The position numbers and the translations under genes were made by a program. A stretch of 64,000 bases of DNA, from positions 48,547,777-48,611,776 of the forward strand of contig OX439050.1 in the NCBI GenBank assembly GCA_949317995.1, given 5' to 3'. Shown here in pieces: positions 43,819 through 55,371 of the stretch; position 1 is the stretch's first letter, and each line of letters begins with the position of its first letter. The notes below the pieces were generated by a model, which was not told where the DNA came from, did not search any database, and worked only from the letters and a program-made list of their open reading frames with translations. This stretch comes from Acholoe squamosa (Eukaryota; Annelida; Polychaeta; Phyllodocida; Polynoidae).

Positions 43819-45070
43819 GAATGCCAAGCCCGAACGGCCGGCATTATCCCTCGAAGACAGTGAAACTCGAAAAATTTCTAGCCCAATGGACCGAGCTAGA
43901 GGTTCGAGACGGTTTACTGTGTCGATGGAAAACCTGTCCTACTAAGGACAAGGTCCTACAGATAGTGATACCCATGTCACTAAGATGAGACATTATGTTT
44001 TATTGCCACGGACATAAAACTAGCAGACACTTCGGGAAGAAGAGAACTTTAGAACGCCTAGCCAGAAGATACTACTGGCCAGGGATGCACAACGACATCA
44101 TAAGATGGGTAATGACTTGCCCCGAATGCGGTAAGAATAAGCCCGGTCCTGGAATGGGAAAGATGCCTCTGGTGCAAGAGCTATTCGGCGTTCGTTTTGC
44201 CCGAGTAGCAATTGACATCATCAGTGGAATCGAACCCACACCTCGGGGAAACACCTGTATGATGGTAGTGACTGACTACTATACTAAGTACACTCGAGTA
44301 TATCCTTTACCTGACCACAAGGCAGCCACCTGCGCTAGCGCCTTCATGAAAGGATGGGTTCTACACCTAGGTGCACCATTAATGATGCACAGTGACCAAG
44401 GACGAGAATTCGAGTCCCACCTATGGCAAGAAATGTGCCACTATTTGGCCATTTGTAAAACTCAAACTAATCCATACAGACCCCAGAGAAAGATTCAATC
44501 GAACATTGATACAAGTCCTCAAACCCTTGGTAAATTCTTGCCAAGACGACTGGGCGGCATCCCGTCCCCTCCATGTGTAGTACATGCTTATAACAGTACT
44601 GTACACGCTGCAACGAACTGTTCCCCCAATCTATTAGTATTCGGGGAAGATATTATAATGCCTGCAGATCTCGTATATGGTGTTATAGGGGTGAGCCCCG
44701 AAGCCCCATGTACGGTGATGTTTGTAGAATCTCTACGAGATCAATTTAAGAGAGCTTATGAAGTAGTTCGAAATGAGCTATTAAAGAACGTGAATGGGCA
44801 GAAAATTGGGTATGATACCCACCTGAAGCCACGCCAGTTTAGCGTGGGTGACCGCGTGTTTAGGATACATGAACCTTTAAGGTGCAAGAAATTAATCTCG
44901 AGCTGGGATGGACCTCACATGGTCACCTGAATTATATCTGAGAGTATGGTTATGCTTATGAGTCTGGCCACAGGCCAAATGAATAAGTCTAACGTGTGTA
45001 GATTAAGGAAATGGAGGGGACGGGATGCCGCCAACTCCGAGTGTGAGGAAATTTCCAAACAGATGAATGA
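43571..45070 (+). repeat. Internal tandem duplication, copy 1 (1500 bp)
   Basis: Identical to 45090-46589 except for three substitutions that I could find (near 44202, 44734 and 44614). It covers the end of RNase H, the whole integrase and the start of the AT-hook tail. Confidence 0.95.
43995..44930 (+). pseudogene. gypsy-2 integrase, copy 1
   Basis: HHCC region (CHGHKTSRHF, CPECGKNK, with YYWPGM between), first Asp AIDIISG, second Asp HSDQGREFES. Just after PYRPQ the frame shifts: about a dozen bases carrying the start of the catalytic Glu segment are lost, and a nearby second indel restores the frame at VHAYNSTVH. The C-terminal part ends GPHMVT at a TGA. The lesion is shared with copy 2, so it predates the duplication. 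A short linker frame (43598-43945) precedes it in a different phase. Confidence 0.88.
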
Positions 45071-45089
45071 TAATTCATCTGTTTGAATG
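45071..45089. other. 19-bp filler at the duplication junction, forming a hairpin
   Basis: Within the filler, attcatctgttt (45073-45084) is the exact inverse of aaacagatgaat just upstream (45057-45068). gaatga occurs on both sides of the junction. Confidence 0.85.
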
Positions 45090-46589
45090 ATAATTTTAAG
45101 GACGCCGAAGGAATGATTGGCCGTTGGCTGGCACACCTGTCAGAATTTGGGTTGGAGCATAGCCAGATCCAACATCGACCGGGTTCGAAGCATATTAATG
45201 TGGACGCCCTATCCCGGAGGCCTTTTAGAAAGTGCCAGCGCCAGCATGGAAAATGTTATAGAATGGCCAGAAGAAACCATCCAACATTTCCAACAAAACG
45301 ATCCCGCTATCAAGAGAGTGATTTCCTTCCTGAATAGGAATGCCAAGCCCGAACGGCCGGCATTATCCCTCGAAGACAGTGAAACTCGAAAAATTTCTAG
45401 CCCAATGGACCGAGCTAGAGGTTCGAGACGGTTTACTGTGTCGATGGAAAACCTGTCCTACTAAGGACAAGGTCCTACAGATAGTGATACCCATGTCACT
45501 AAGATGAGACATTATGTTTTATTGCCACGGACATAAAACTAGCAGACACTTCGGGAAGAAGAGAACTTTAGAACGCCTAGCCAGAAGATACTACTGGCCA
45601 GGGATGCACAACGACATCATAAGATGGGTAATGACTTGCCCCGAATGCGGTAAGAATAAGCCCGGTCCTGGAATGGGAAAGATGCCTCTGGTGCAAGAGC
45701 TATTCGGCGTTCGTTTTGCCCAAGTAGCAATTGACATCATCAGTGGAATCGAACCCACACCTCGGGGAAACACCTGTATGATGGTAGTGACTGACTACTA
45801 TACTAAGTACACTCGAGTATATCCTTTACCTGACCACAAGGCAGCCACCTGCGCTAGCGCCTTCATGAAAGGATGGGTTCTACACCTAGGTGCACCATTA
45901 ATGATGCACAGTGACCAAGGACGAGAATTCGAGTCCCACCTATGGCAAGAAATGTGCCACTATTTGGCCATTTGTAAAACTCAAACTAATCCATACAGAC
46001 CCCAGAGAAAGATTCAATCGAACATTGATACAAGTCCTCAAACCCTTGGTAAATTCTTGCCAAGACGACTGGGCGGCATCCCGTCCCCTCCATGTGTAGT
46101 ACATGCTTATAACAGTACTGTACACGCTGCAACAAACTGTTCCCCCAATCTATTAGTATTCGGGGAAGATATTATAATGCCTGCAGATCTCGTATATGGT
46201 GTTATAGGGGTGAGCCCCGAAGCCCCATGTACGGTGATGTTTGTAGAATCTCTACAAGATCAATTTAAGAGAGCTTATGAAGTAGTTCGAAATGAGCTAT
46301 TAAAGAACGTGAATGGGCAGAAAATTGGGTATGATACCCACCTGAAGCCACGCCAGTTTAGCGTGGGTGACCGCGTGTTTAGGATACATGAACCTTTAAG
46401 GTGCAAGAAATTAATCTCGAGCTGGGATGGACCTCACATGGTCACCTGAATTATATCTGAGAGTATGGTTATGCTTATGAGTCTGGCCACAGGCCAAATG
46501 AATAAGTCTAACGTGTGTAGATTAAGGAAATGGAGGGGACGGGATGCCGCCAACTCCGAGTGTGAGGAAATTTCCAAACAGATGAATGA
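45090..46589 (+). repeat. Internal tandem duplication, copy 2 (1500 bp)
   Basis: Second copy at an offset of 1519 bp from copy 1. The downstream AT-hook tail continues from this copy. Confidence 0.95.
45514..46449 (+). pseudogene. gypsy-2 integrase, copy 2
   Basis: Same motifs and same frameshift lesion as copy 1. It differs by two amino acids (FAQVAIDI against FARVAIDI, and LQDQFK against LRDQFK). It is followed in frame, after one TGA at 46447, by the AT-hook tail. Confidence 0.88.
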
Positions 46590-46950
46590 ACAGAGGGACG
46601 AGAAAACTAATGAGCTATCAAGGAAATCGAAGGGTATGGCCCCAAAGAGAAAAAGAGGCCGACCTTGCAAAATAGCAGTTGAGAAAAAGCCAAAGAGAGG
46701 ACGACCCAAGAAGGTCGACGCTGACACGAATTTAAAACCTAATCGTGATAAAATTGTCTCGGCGGAATGGAGAATCCGAGGTAGGGGGAAAACGTTAGCA
46801 CCTTCCACTGGACCTTCTCAAGATTCTTGGTTGAAAAACAAAGAAAGAGAGGTGAGGGGCGGACTGCCGTTACTTAATGTTCTGAAATCACAACGAGTGT
46901 ACAGTCCTGTTTACGTTATATGTTTGGAGGTTCAGATACCTCGGCCATGA
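46450..46950 (+). pseudogene. gypsy-2 Pol C-terminal tail with two AT-hook motifs
   Basis: In the same frame as integrase copy 2 after a single TGA. It contains NKSNVCRLRKW (shared with gypsy-1), then KRKRGRPCK and PKRGRPKK, two AT-hook cores (GRP flanked by basic residues), and KTLAPSTGPS (shared with gypsy-1). It would bind AT-rich DNA if made. Function in targeting is inference. Confidence 0.75.
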
Positions 46951-47001
46951 TTCGAAATACGACCACGATGGGTATTACTAACCTATTCATGGTTCCTGTG
47001 G

Positions 47002-47937
47002 GTGGCAGACAGCTTGTCTGACGTGTACGCACGATGCTACATGTTTTTCTGCCAAACCCCTGTGGTAGTCCCACCAACGGCCTATGGAGAAAACCAACCC
47101 GAACCATCCTCAAGTGCTACTGCCACCTCGAGCTCCAATTACGAGAGTGGTTCAGACACGCACACGACCCCTGTACCGACGCCTCCAGTAAGAAACATGA
47201 GGACCACCAATGTGCTACATTTGGTGAAATCTAACTTCGAACTGGAGGACCCCGATGATTACATAAAAAAACGGACACAGGAATCCTGTGATATTCAGGC
47301 CGACGTCTTCCAGGCGTGGCAAGAGAGGCACATCAACCAGGCCTCCAGATACCTTCCAGGCATGACCAAAGGTGTGTTCGAATGTCTGCATGAGATCCAG
47401 CGATGGGAAATAACCTGGATCTCACAGGACATGCAAGGACAGGCGAGAGACCAGCTTCGGGCCTCGCTCCAGCGTGAAAACGAGGCTAAGGCCATGAAGC
47501 TGAAATACGAGTCGCAGCTTCAGGAACTGAGAAGCCAATACGACCACCAGGACGTTCGATTCATGGCAGTATGCGGCTGCTTCATGAAAGATTGGGACGG
47601 CACTGCAGAGAGTGCGTTCGAAAATCTCCAGGGCAAGCTGCAGGAGGCTAGACAGCTTGAGGCGGACATAGAGTCTTTCGGATTCATAAGTATGTCCACC
47701 CCGAGACCTTCTGCCAGCGCAGGTGCACCACCAACGGGACCCGGGAGGGAACCCGAAGCCACCACCACTGCCCCTACTGCCACCCCGGCTAGACCAACCA
47801 AGACCCTAACCTCTATCCCCGAGGCGACCACTGCGGCCACAGCCCCTGACCAACCCCCAGTGGTCCATAACCTGATAAGTCTGGACTCTGATCCGGAAAC
47901 CAACTCCGGTGAGACGGTGATGGGGACAGACTTGTGA
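47002..47937 (+). CDS. gypsy-2 extra ORF in env position, coiled-coil protein
   Basis: A 311-codon open frame after pol, unbroken although gag and pol are riddled with stops. The first ATG is at about codon 14, so the true start is unclear. The N-terminus is Ser/Thr/Pro-rich. Residues about 75-230 are helical with coiled-coil character (QLRASLQRENEAKAMKLKYE, ENLQGKLQEARQLEADIE). The C-terminus is Pro/Thr/Ala-rich and ends acidic. No signal peptide, membrane segment or envelope motif is seen. I do not recognise the family. Confidence 0.55.
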   Translation: MADSLSDVYARCYMFFCQTPVVVPPTAYGENQPEPSSSATATSSSNYESGSDTHTTPVPTPPVRNMRTTNVLHLVKSNFELEDPDDYIKKRTQESCDIQADVFQAWQERHINQASRYLPGMTKGVFECLHEIQRWEITWISQDMQGQARDQLRASLQRENEAKAMKLKYESQLQELRSQYDHQDVRFMAVCGCFMKDWDGTAESAFENLQGKLQEARQLEADIESFGFISMSTPRPSASAGAPPTGPGREPEATTTAPTATPARPTKTLTSIPEATTAATAPDQPPVVHNLISLDSDPETNSGETVMGTDL

Positions 47938-49545
47938 GCCTCGATGTAGATAACTACAGGTGCCGACCCTATCCTCTATATGGGATCCTCAAACACCCAA
48001 ACTGTGCCCCAACCTCGAAGGATGTCCGGACGGATGCAGACCCACGAAACCCAATGGACGAATCTACATCTTCCCATCTTGATCAGGGCACACCACACAG
48101 CGAGGCGGCTTGCCACTGCCAAGTCCATCATTTGCCGACTGGATCTGCAGACAAGCAGTGGATAACCCCGAACACACCCCGAAGTCATTTATTATTGTGC
48201 GGCAGACCCACTACACTGGTGGGCTGCTATAAAGTCATGTTGTATACTATGTAATTAGCCACTATTCCTCTCACCTTACGCATAAAATTAGTTTTATTTA
48301 AAATGTCGACCCTAACGTCATCCACTAGGTTCGATCTCATAAAATATGTCTATTTATCACTGGTAAACAAACTAATTGGTGCTATAAACCTACGAGATCT
48401 GTTACCTTAAATATTAATACTATTCCGCAGGTACATACCAATTGTGTTCACACTTCGAGGTTAATAGTGGTATATATTTATATGTATAATTATAAATGTA
48501 AAAAACCCACAGTTACTGTAAACTGTGCTAAAAAAACTATTATATAGGGTTCATACGTGAACTGTAAAATTTTTCTTTTCGGGTTATGTAACACTTTACC
48601 ATATATAATTACAAACATAGTATGTCATTAATAACATACATTTAAATACTCTTTGTACGGGTACGAACATGTTCTTCCGAACTTGTCTCGACCCATATTT
48701 TTCTTCTACATTGTTTCATAGTGTATAAATATGTTTACTTCACCTAATATAATTATATGTGGTCGACTCCTAATACTAAGACGTCACACAAATGTGATGC
48801 ATCCTAACCAAATCAGGCAGATCTCGCCCATCATAGACCAGAGATAATGAGGTCAAAAGGTGGAAAATGCTAATTATAGTCATTTGGAGCTTTTTGGGTA
48901 TTTGCTTCCATTATTATCTTCCCTTTCATGTGATGAAAGAATAAATATAAAAAATTAGTAGAAATGATGAAAATTGGCCAAATTGATAATTGTCGCTGAT
49001 TTTTACCACAACAATTTTCATCGATATATCTACAATATAATCTTAATGAATCTTTTGAAAGATAGGTATTAAATAAAGAAAGACAACAGATATTAATATC
49101 CACATGTAGCTTAACATTTTCTCTTCAAATTGATACCAGCTTTACTTGGCATATATTTGGTACATACAGACTAGACACTGATACAGTGGGGCCTCCCTAT
49201 TTTCAGTATAAGTATACAGTGATAAAAAGACCTTTGTTTAGAGCTCTATTTCTCGGAACGAATGATGGCCAATTTATAATTTTGAAAATTCAGCAAAAAT
49301 TGACAAATAAAGATATTTTAATGAAACAAAAAGTGTTCTGAAGCTCTTGATCTAGTCTCTGTGAAACCAGTATAATCATGAAATCCATTTTCCTGACATG
49401 TGACTGGTTAGGTAAGGATGCATCACAAATAACATATCACATTCTACTTCGAACTCTCGTTTATTACTTCGAGCCCTTATTTTTTAGAATAACAAAGTTC
49501 TCACAATGTTAAATACATTTTCTTACACACCCCTTTCCTTATTCT
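47938..49545 (+). other. gypsy-2 3' non-coding region
   Basis: AT-rich from about 48250. A short frame (about 47980-48165, QPRRMSGRMQTHETQ) may be the decayed end of the extra ORF. Nothing else is recognised. Confidence 0.5.
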
Positions 49546-49556
49546 GGTGGGGGTAG
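49545..49556 (+). other. Polypurine tract of gypsy-2
   Basis: ggtgggggtag directly precedes the right LTR, as required for plus-strand priming. Confidence 0.7.
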
Positions 49557-49914
49557 TGTAGGGGCTCGTAGATCGTGATATAGTGTGAGCGTCTCCCTCG
49601 AGAGGGCGTCTCGAGTGGTGTGCCCATCACCGGTAGTCACTAGAGGTCTCCTCGACCCCTGGTCTCTGCGGGGTGGTGGCAGCACTGTTCACCTCGTCCC
49701 AGCTCCTACCTGGGGCCGGGGAAGGCATTAGTATGGCTCTAGCTGTCGACAGAGTCGGACCACTTTTACCTGAGCTTACATTACAGTTAAGCAGTACACT
49801 TCGAGGTAGATGTAAACCATATACTGTAATAAATACGTGCCAGTTGCACTAACCCGAGATCCCTTGTCTGGTCTTAACTTCGAACTGGTCAAGACATTGA
49901 TTCGAACCATTAAA
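49557..49914 (+). repeat. gypsy-2 right LTR (358 bp)
   Basis: Begins tgtaggggctcg and ends gaaccattaaa (one change from the left end). It is followed by caag at 49915-49918, matching the left flank and suggesting a 4-bp target duplication. Confidence 0.93.
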
Positions 49915-50093
49915 CAAGTAAACAAAGAACACCTCAAAAGCAAAGTTTCAGGAACTAATCAAGTTGAAAGTAAAACAAAGTGAAACACCCCTAAAGTATT
50001 AGAATATTTTTGTTTAAATGTCAACATATCATGTCAAGTTAGCTGGCACATCCCTCACTTCTTCATAGCCTGAAAATTTTGCTTCATCTGGTA

Positions 50094-50210
50094 CCCCGAG
50101 GGTACCCCACTCTGAAGCAGTCACAAATTGAACATTTCTAACCAGCGATCTAGCAACCCATTTTTATATATAGTGTAACCAAAATGGCAGGACCCCACAC
50201 TCCAGGGTGG
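50094..50210. repeat. Dispersed non-coding module (117 bp)
   Basis: gggtaccccactctgaagca through aaaatggcaggaccccacac occurs here and again at about 50753-50870 and 53796-53910. Confidence 0.85.
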
Positions 50211-51660
50211 TGTGTATAACAGAAGGGGAAACTATATAGCTTCATCTACAGAAATATTATACTCTGTGTTAATCAGAGCGAGTTATTATCTGTTACATTC
50301 TGTACTAGGTTGTAGTTAAGTACATGACATGACTATGTTTACTGCACCTCTATATTGACCTGGCTATTCATTTTTCACTATCAGTATCTCAACATTTATG
50401 TAATGATTATCTAGCCTTTACTCAGAAAAGGGAAGAAAAAGACACAATTAGCCCTATCACTTTAGTGGCCACACATACTAAATTCAGAATGATTAACATG
50501 CTGAGGCTTTTCAAAGAAGGGTTATGACTGTTTAAGTGTGTCAACAAAATGTCCCCAATTGACCTTAAGAGAATTGTGCTGTGTGTGAAAAATCAGTGCA
50601 AAATTCCACTTTCTATAGTATAAAATCCTAGCCTATTTAGGCTGACCATATAATTCATAAGGTGTTGTATAATGGTAGATGTAGTATTTGAATAGACTTA
50701 GGCACAGGGAGGTGGTAGGAGGCCGGGAGGTGGTGATAGGGTGCCTGGAGAAGGGTACCCCACTCTGAAGCAGTCACAAATTGAACATTTCTAACCAGCG
50801 ATCCAGCAAACCCATTTTTATATATAGTGTATCCAAAATGGCAGGACCCCACACTCCAGGGTGGTGACTGAACAAGGATCCCACATCCCAGGAGCAGAAG
50901 GTGTATGAACCAGGAAGGTGTCTGTATTGTCTAATTCTCATGATCCTTATGGGACAGGTCTTATCTAGTTCTGTGTGCATAATTGCACACATGATATCCC
51001 AGCATGTATTAGGGTCCCTGCTATAATAGAAGTTGTGCAAGTCAAAAGACTTAAGTGCTTGATGAAAATCATTTTTGACATAGTACCTGTATGATCTCCC
51101 AACAAATTAGATACTAGTCATGTTTAAAAAATACATATCCTTATCCATGCACCTGCCTACCCCTTTTTACACAAATTTATATTGATCTATATTGATGTAC
51201 CAATTCCATGATATCAGTGATATCACCAACATGCGCACTAAAATGACAGGACCCCACACTCAAGGGTGGTGACTGAACAAGGATCACACATCCCAGCAGC
51301 AGAAGGTATATAAACCAAAAATGTGTCTGTATCAAGGGAACATGATAGATATTTACCTGCATGCACCAATGTCTAATAACAATTCAATTCTTGTGGTCCA
51401 CATTCATACAACAATAGTGAATTCAATTTCTGGCCCTTTTCCCATCTGAATTAATGTACACTTGAGTATTACCATCCAATAATATGAAAACTAAAAACAA
51501 AATGAGAATGTTGATTGAGAGCAGACTTTGGGTCTATGAGTAACATGAAAAGTGATGTATGTATGTTATTATTCCTGTCATATAGAGCCAATACCTTAAT
51601 TAATGTGACCAGAACCTTGGGTTAATTGGGTCAAAGAAACAGGCAAATTGTATACTAATC
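50210..51660. repeat. Segmental duplication copy 1 (about 1.45 kb)
   Basis: Matches 53258-54715 almost base for base over most of the length, offset about 3.05 kb (for example ttcatctacagaaatattat at 50240 and 53284, and gtctttgggtctatgagtaac near 51525 and 54580). No gene is recognised in either copy. Confidence 0.85.
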
Positions 51661-51734
51661 CCTGCAGTGCTGAAGCTTTGAAGTGGGGAATAATGAGATC
51701 TGCAGGACCTTATGGCCTGCAAGGGGAAAAACAT

Positions 51735-52075
51735 TTCTTATAGACTGCACTCCACACAGTGTGTGTATGCAAACTGAGGACATGGCCACATAGTGTATGC
51801 CAATAGAGGATGTGGTATTAGCTAAGGTCCACACACTGTGTGTAGACAAATTGGGGACATGGCCCCACAGTGTGTCTATGCAAAAAGAGGACTTGGTCTG
51901 AGACACAGTATGTGTACAGGCAAACTGGGGACTTAGTCTAAAATATACTCCATGCAGTATGTGTAGGCAAACTGAGGACAAAGCCATACAATGTGTGTTA
52001 AAATAGAAGACTTTGTCTTAGATATCCTTCACACAGGGTGTGGAGGCAAACTGAGGACATGGCCACACCTCCTCC
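51735..52075. repeat. Decayed 64-bp array units
   Basis: Closely similar to 36060-36420 (actccacacagtgtgtgtatgcaaact, gtgtctatgcaaaaagagg), so both share a recent ancestor distinct from the main array. Confidence 0.8.
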
Positions 52076-52139
52076 TCCCATGCAGCAGAATTTATACAGT
52101 CAACTTTGTTTTATCATTTGACATATCACTGCTAAACAA

Positions 52140-52560
52140 TATTTCAGCAGTAAAAAAAGGGAGGCTATGGGCTTGGGCATCAGCGATGACCTTGAAAAAT
52201 GGTTATAAACATGATTTCTAGTGTGTCAACAAAATGTCCCCAATTTGACCTTAAGAGACTTGTGCTGTGTGTGAAAAATCAGCGCAAAATTCCACTTTCT
52301 ATAGTATAAAATCCTAGCCTATTTAGGCTGACCATATAATTCATTAAGTGTTGTATAATGGTAGATGTAGTATTTGAATAGACTTAGGCACAGGGAGGTG
52401 ATAGGAGGCCGGGAGGTGGTGATAGGGTGCCAGGAGAAGGTGAGGGAGGCTGGGGGAGGTGAGCAGAGACCAGGAGAAAGTGATGGGCAGCCAAGAGAAA
52501 TGAGGGAGTGACTGGGAGAAGATAGGGGAAACACTTGGGAAAATAATGAAACTTAAGCAG
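52140..52560. repeat. Third copy of a shared module, then G-rich purine stretch
   Basis: 52190-52420 matches 33595-33640 at its start and 50548-50745 / 53583-53785 afterwards (agtgtgtcaacaaaatgtcc, ttgtataatggtagatgta). 52385-52560 is purine-rich with recurring gggaggtg and gggag blocks. Confidence 0.75.
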
Positions 52561-52639
52561 CAGCAAACCCCCCCCCCTCCATCTGCAAGAGCTTGATGTA
52601 ATAGGAATAAATCAATTGCTCAAAATTTGGTAATGACAC

Positions 52640-53250
52640 TGTATTTTTGCATGAAGATCATGAACAGATTAAATACACTGTAAATACATTGTGCATTCTG
52701 TTGAGAATTACACATACTTACAATATTTTTACAATAGCATTTGGTAGGGTGTACCCCATTGGTGAAAACAATGCAAATTCTATTGAAAATTACACATATT
52801 TATATCACTTTTACAGCAGAATTTTGAAGAGTGTGAGCAAACAGTAAATTCATTGCAAACTCTGGCGAGAATTACACATATTCTCATTACCTTTACACCA
52901 GCATTAGCAAGGTAAAGGAACGCAAATGTCAGTGCATGTATTTACATCACCTTTAAATCAGCTTTACAAAGAGTGTAATTCCATAGTAATGTAATACATA
53001 TTTTGGTGGCAATTACACATATTTACACTACCATCACATCATCATTACTAAGGGTGTAAACCAATGGAAAATGCAATGCAAACTTTGGTGACAATTGCAC
53101 ATATTTACATCACTTTTACTTGAGATTTACAAACAAATTAAATGTATGTAAATATCGTTCAATGTAAAGGCCAGGTAAATAGTATGTAAATCCTGAGCAC
53201 AATCTTTACACAGAAATGTGACCTTTACATTTTGTAAAGCCCATATCTCG
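52640..53250. repeat. Degenerate tandem repeat, about 80-bp period
   Basis: Six units marked by attacacatatttacatcac-like blocks (near 52706, 52790, 52870, 52940, 53017, 53095) with cattgcaaac and ggtgtaa between them. Confidence 0.7.
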
Positions 53251-53257
53251 TGCAGTG

Positions 53258-54715
53258 TGTATAACAGCAGGGGAAACTATAGCTTCATCTACAGAAATAT
53301 TATACTCTGTGTTAATCAGAGTGAGTTATTATCTGTTACATTCTGTACTAGGTTGTAGTTAAGTACATGACGTGACTATGTTTACTGCACCTCTATATTG
53401 ACCTGGCTATTCATTTTTCACTTTCAGTATCTCAACATTTATGTAATGATTATCTAGCCTTTACTCAGAAAAGGGAAGAAAAAGACACAATTAGCCCTAT
53501 CACTTTAGTGGCCACACATACTAAATTCAGAATGATTAACATGCTGAGGCTTTTCAAAGAAGGGTTATGACTGTTTAAGTGTGTCAACAAAATGTCCCCA
53601 ATTGACCTTAAGAGAATTGTGCTGTGTGTGAAAAATCAGTGCAAAATTCCACTTTCTATAGTATAAAATCCTAGCCTATTTAGGCTGACCATATAATTCA
53701 TAAAGTGTTGTATAATGGTAGATGTAGTATTTGAATAGACTTAGGCACAGGGAGGTGGTAGGAGGCCGGGAGGTGGTGATAGGGTACCGGGAGAAGGGTA
53801 CCCCACTCTGAAGCAGTCACAAATTGAACATTTCTAACCAGCCATCCAGCAACCCATTTTTATATATAGTGTAACCAAAATGGCAGGACCCCACACTCCA
53901 GGGTGGTGACTGAACAAGGATCCCACATTCCAGGAGCAGAAGGTGTATGAACCAGGAAGGTGTCTGTATTGTCTAATTCTCATGATCCTTATGGGACAGG
54001 TCTTATCTAGTTCTGTGTGCATAATTGCACACATGATATCCCAGCATGTATTAGGGTCCCTGCTATAATAGAAGTTGTGCAAGTCAAAAGACTTAAGTGC
54101 TTGCTGAAAATCTTTTTTAACATAGTACCTGTATGATCTCCCGACAAATGAGATATTAGTCATGTTTAAAAAATACATATCCTTATCCATGCACCTGCCT
54201 ACCCCTTTTTACACAAATTTATATTGACCTATATTGGTGTACCAATTCCATGATATCAGTGATATCACCAACATGTGCACTAAAATGACAGGACCCCACA
54301 CTCCAGGGCGGTGACTGAACAAGGATCCCACATCCCAGCAGCAGAAGGTATATGAACCAAAAAGGTGTCTGTATCAAGGGAACATTATAGATATTTACCT
54401 GCATGCACCAATGTCTAATAACATATCAAGTCTTGTGGTCCACATTCATACAACAATAGTGAATTCAATTTCTGGCCTTTTTCTCAGCTGAATTAATGTA
54501 CACGTGAGTATTACCATCCAATGATATGTCAATTAATGAAAACTAAAAACAAAAATGAGAATGTTGATTGAGAGCAGACTTTGGGTCTATGAGTAACATG
54601 GAAAGTGATGTATGTATGTTTCTATTCCTGTTGTATAGAGCCAATACCTTAGGTTAATTGGGTCACAGAAATGGTCAAGTTGTAAACTAATCCCTGTAGT
54701 GCTAAAGCTTTGAAG
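53258..54715. repeat. Segmental duplication copy 2
   Basis: Partner of 50210-51660. Differences are scattered single bases and short indels. Confidence 0.85.
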
Positions 54716-54809
54716 TGGGGAGGGACCCAACAGTACATGGTGAGGACTGACTAAAGACCCCATAAGCCAGGGGGAGGACTGACATAAATATGTCTTTGTC
54801 CTTCCTACA

Positions 54810-55290
54810 TTAGAGTGATACAGGATAGGAAATGTGACAGGTGGTAATACATTTTTAAAACTGTTTGAGTAAATACATAGAACCTAATGGTTACCAGGGT
54901 GACATATATAAGACATGTGTGTGATCCAAGTCAAGTCTAGTAGACTATATCAGTAGTGGTAAACTACAAAACCCATGGGAGGGTGGGAGGGAAACTTCTC
55001 ATCACGAGGTACCGAGGTAGGTGGGAATGAAGAAGTGGGGGAAAGTTGCATGCGATGCAACAGGCTGTAGTTACTCAGCATTGTGGGTGGTGGCACTAAT
55101 GATAAAAAGACGCACAAGTTCAATACTTTGAAGTTTTAACCATGTGAGGAATGTGTCAATCATATATGTGATACAGGATAGGAAATGTGTTACATAACAT
55201 AAACTACTCGCAGTAGTGACAAGTGGTAATACATTTTTAAAACTGTTTGAGTAAATACATAGAACCTAATGGTTACCAGGGTGACCCCGT
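54810..55290. repeat. Local duplication and SINE remnant
   Basis: gatacaggataggaaatgtg ... aacctaatggttaccagggtgac at 54817-54906 recurs at 55168-55285. A SINE remnant matching 33300-33365 lies at 55098-55165. Confidence 0.75.
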
Positions 55291-55371
55291 TACCATGGCA
55301 ACCAGTTTGGATCAAACATGATAAAAAATAAAGGTTAAAGGTTACCATGGTAACCCCGTTACCATGGCAAC
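55289..55371. promoter_or_regulatory. Three X-box-like palindromes
   Basis: gttaccatggcaac at 55289-55302 and 55358-55371, and gttaccatggtaac at 55341-55354, fit the X-box that RFX transcription factors bind. No adjacent gene is visible, so a role is not shown. Confidence 0.35.

Larger units (their letters stand above)
38149..49914 (+). mobile_element. gypsy-2: full-length, inactivated Ty3/gypsy retrotransposon
   Basis: Two LTRs of 358 bp flank a primer-binding site, gag, protease, RT, RNase H, two copies of integrase, an AT-hook tail, an extra ORF and about 1.6 kb of 3' non-coding sequence. caag flanks both ends. The order protease-RT-RNase H-integrase defines Ty3/gypsy. The element is 11.8 kb, partly because of an internal 1.5-kb duplication. 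Roughly ten nonsense codons, several frame changes and a mutated RT active site show that it is dead. Confidence 0.93.

Noticed and set aside
47002..47937. Envelope gene of gypsy-2
   Set aside because: No signal peptide, fusion or membrane segment; kept only as an unknown extra ORF.
53834..54190. 118-codon frame (with partner at 50774-51040)
   Set aside because: Lies in a duplicated non-coding segment; interrupted in one copy and no domain.
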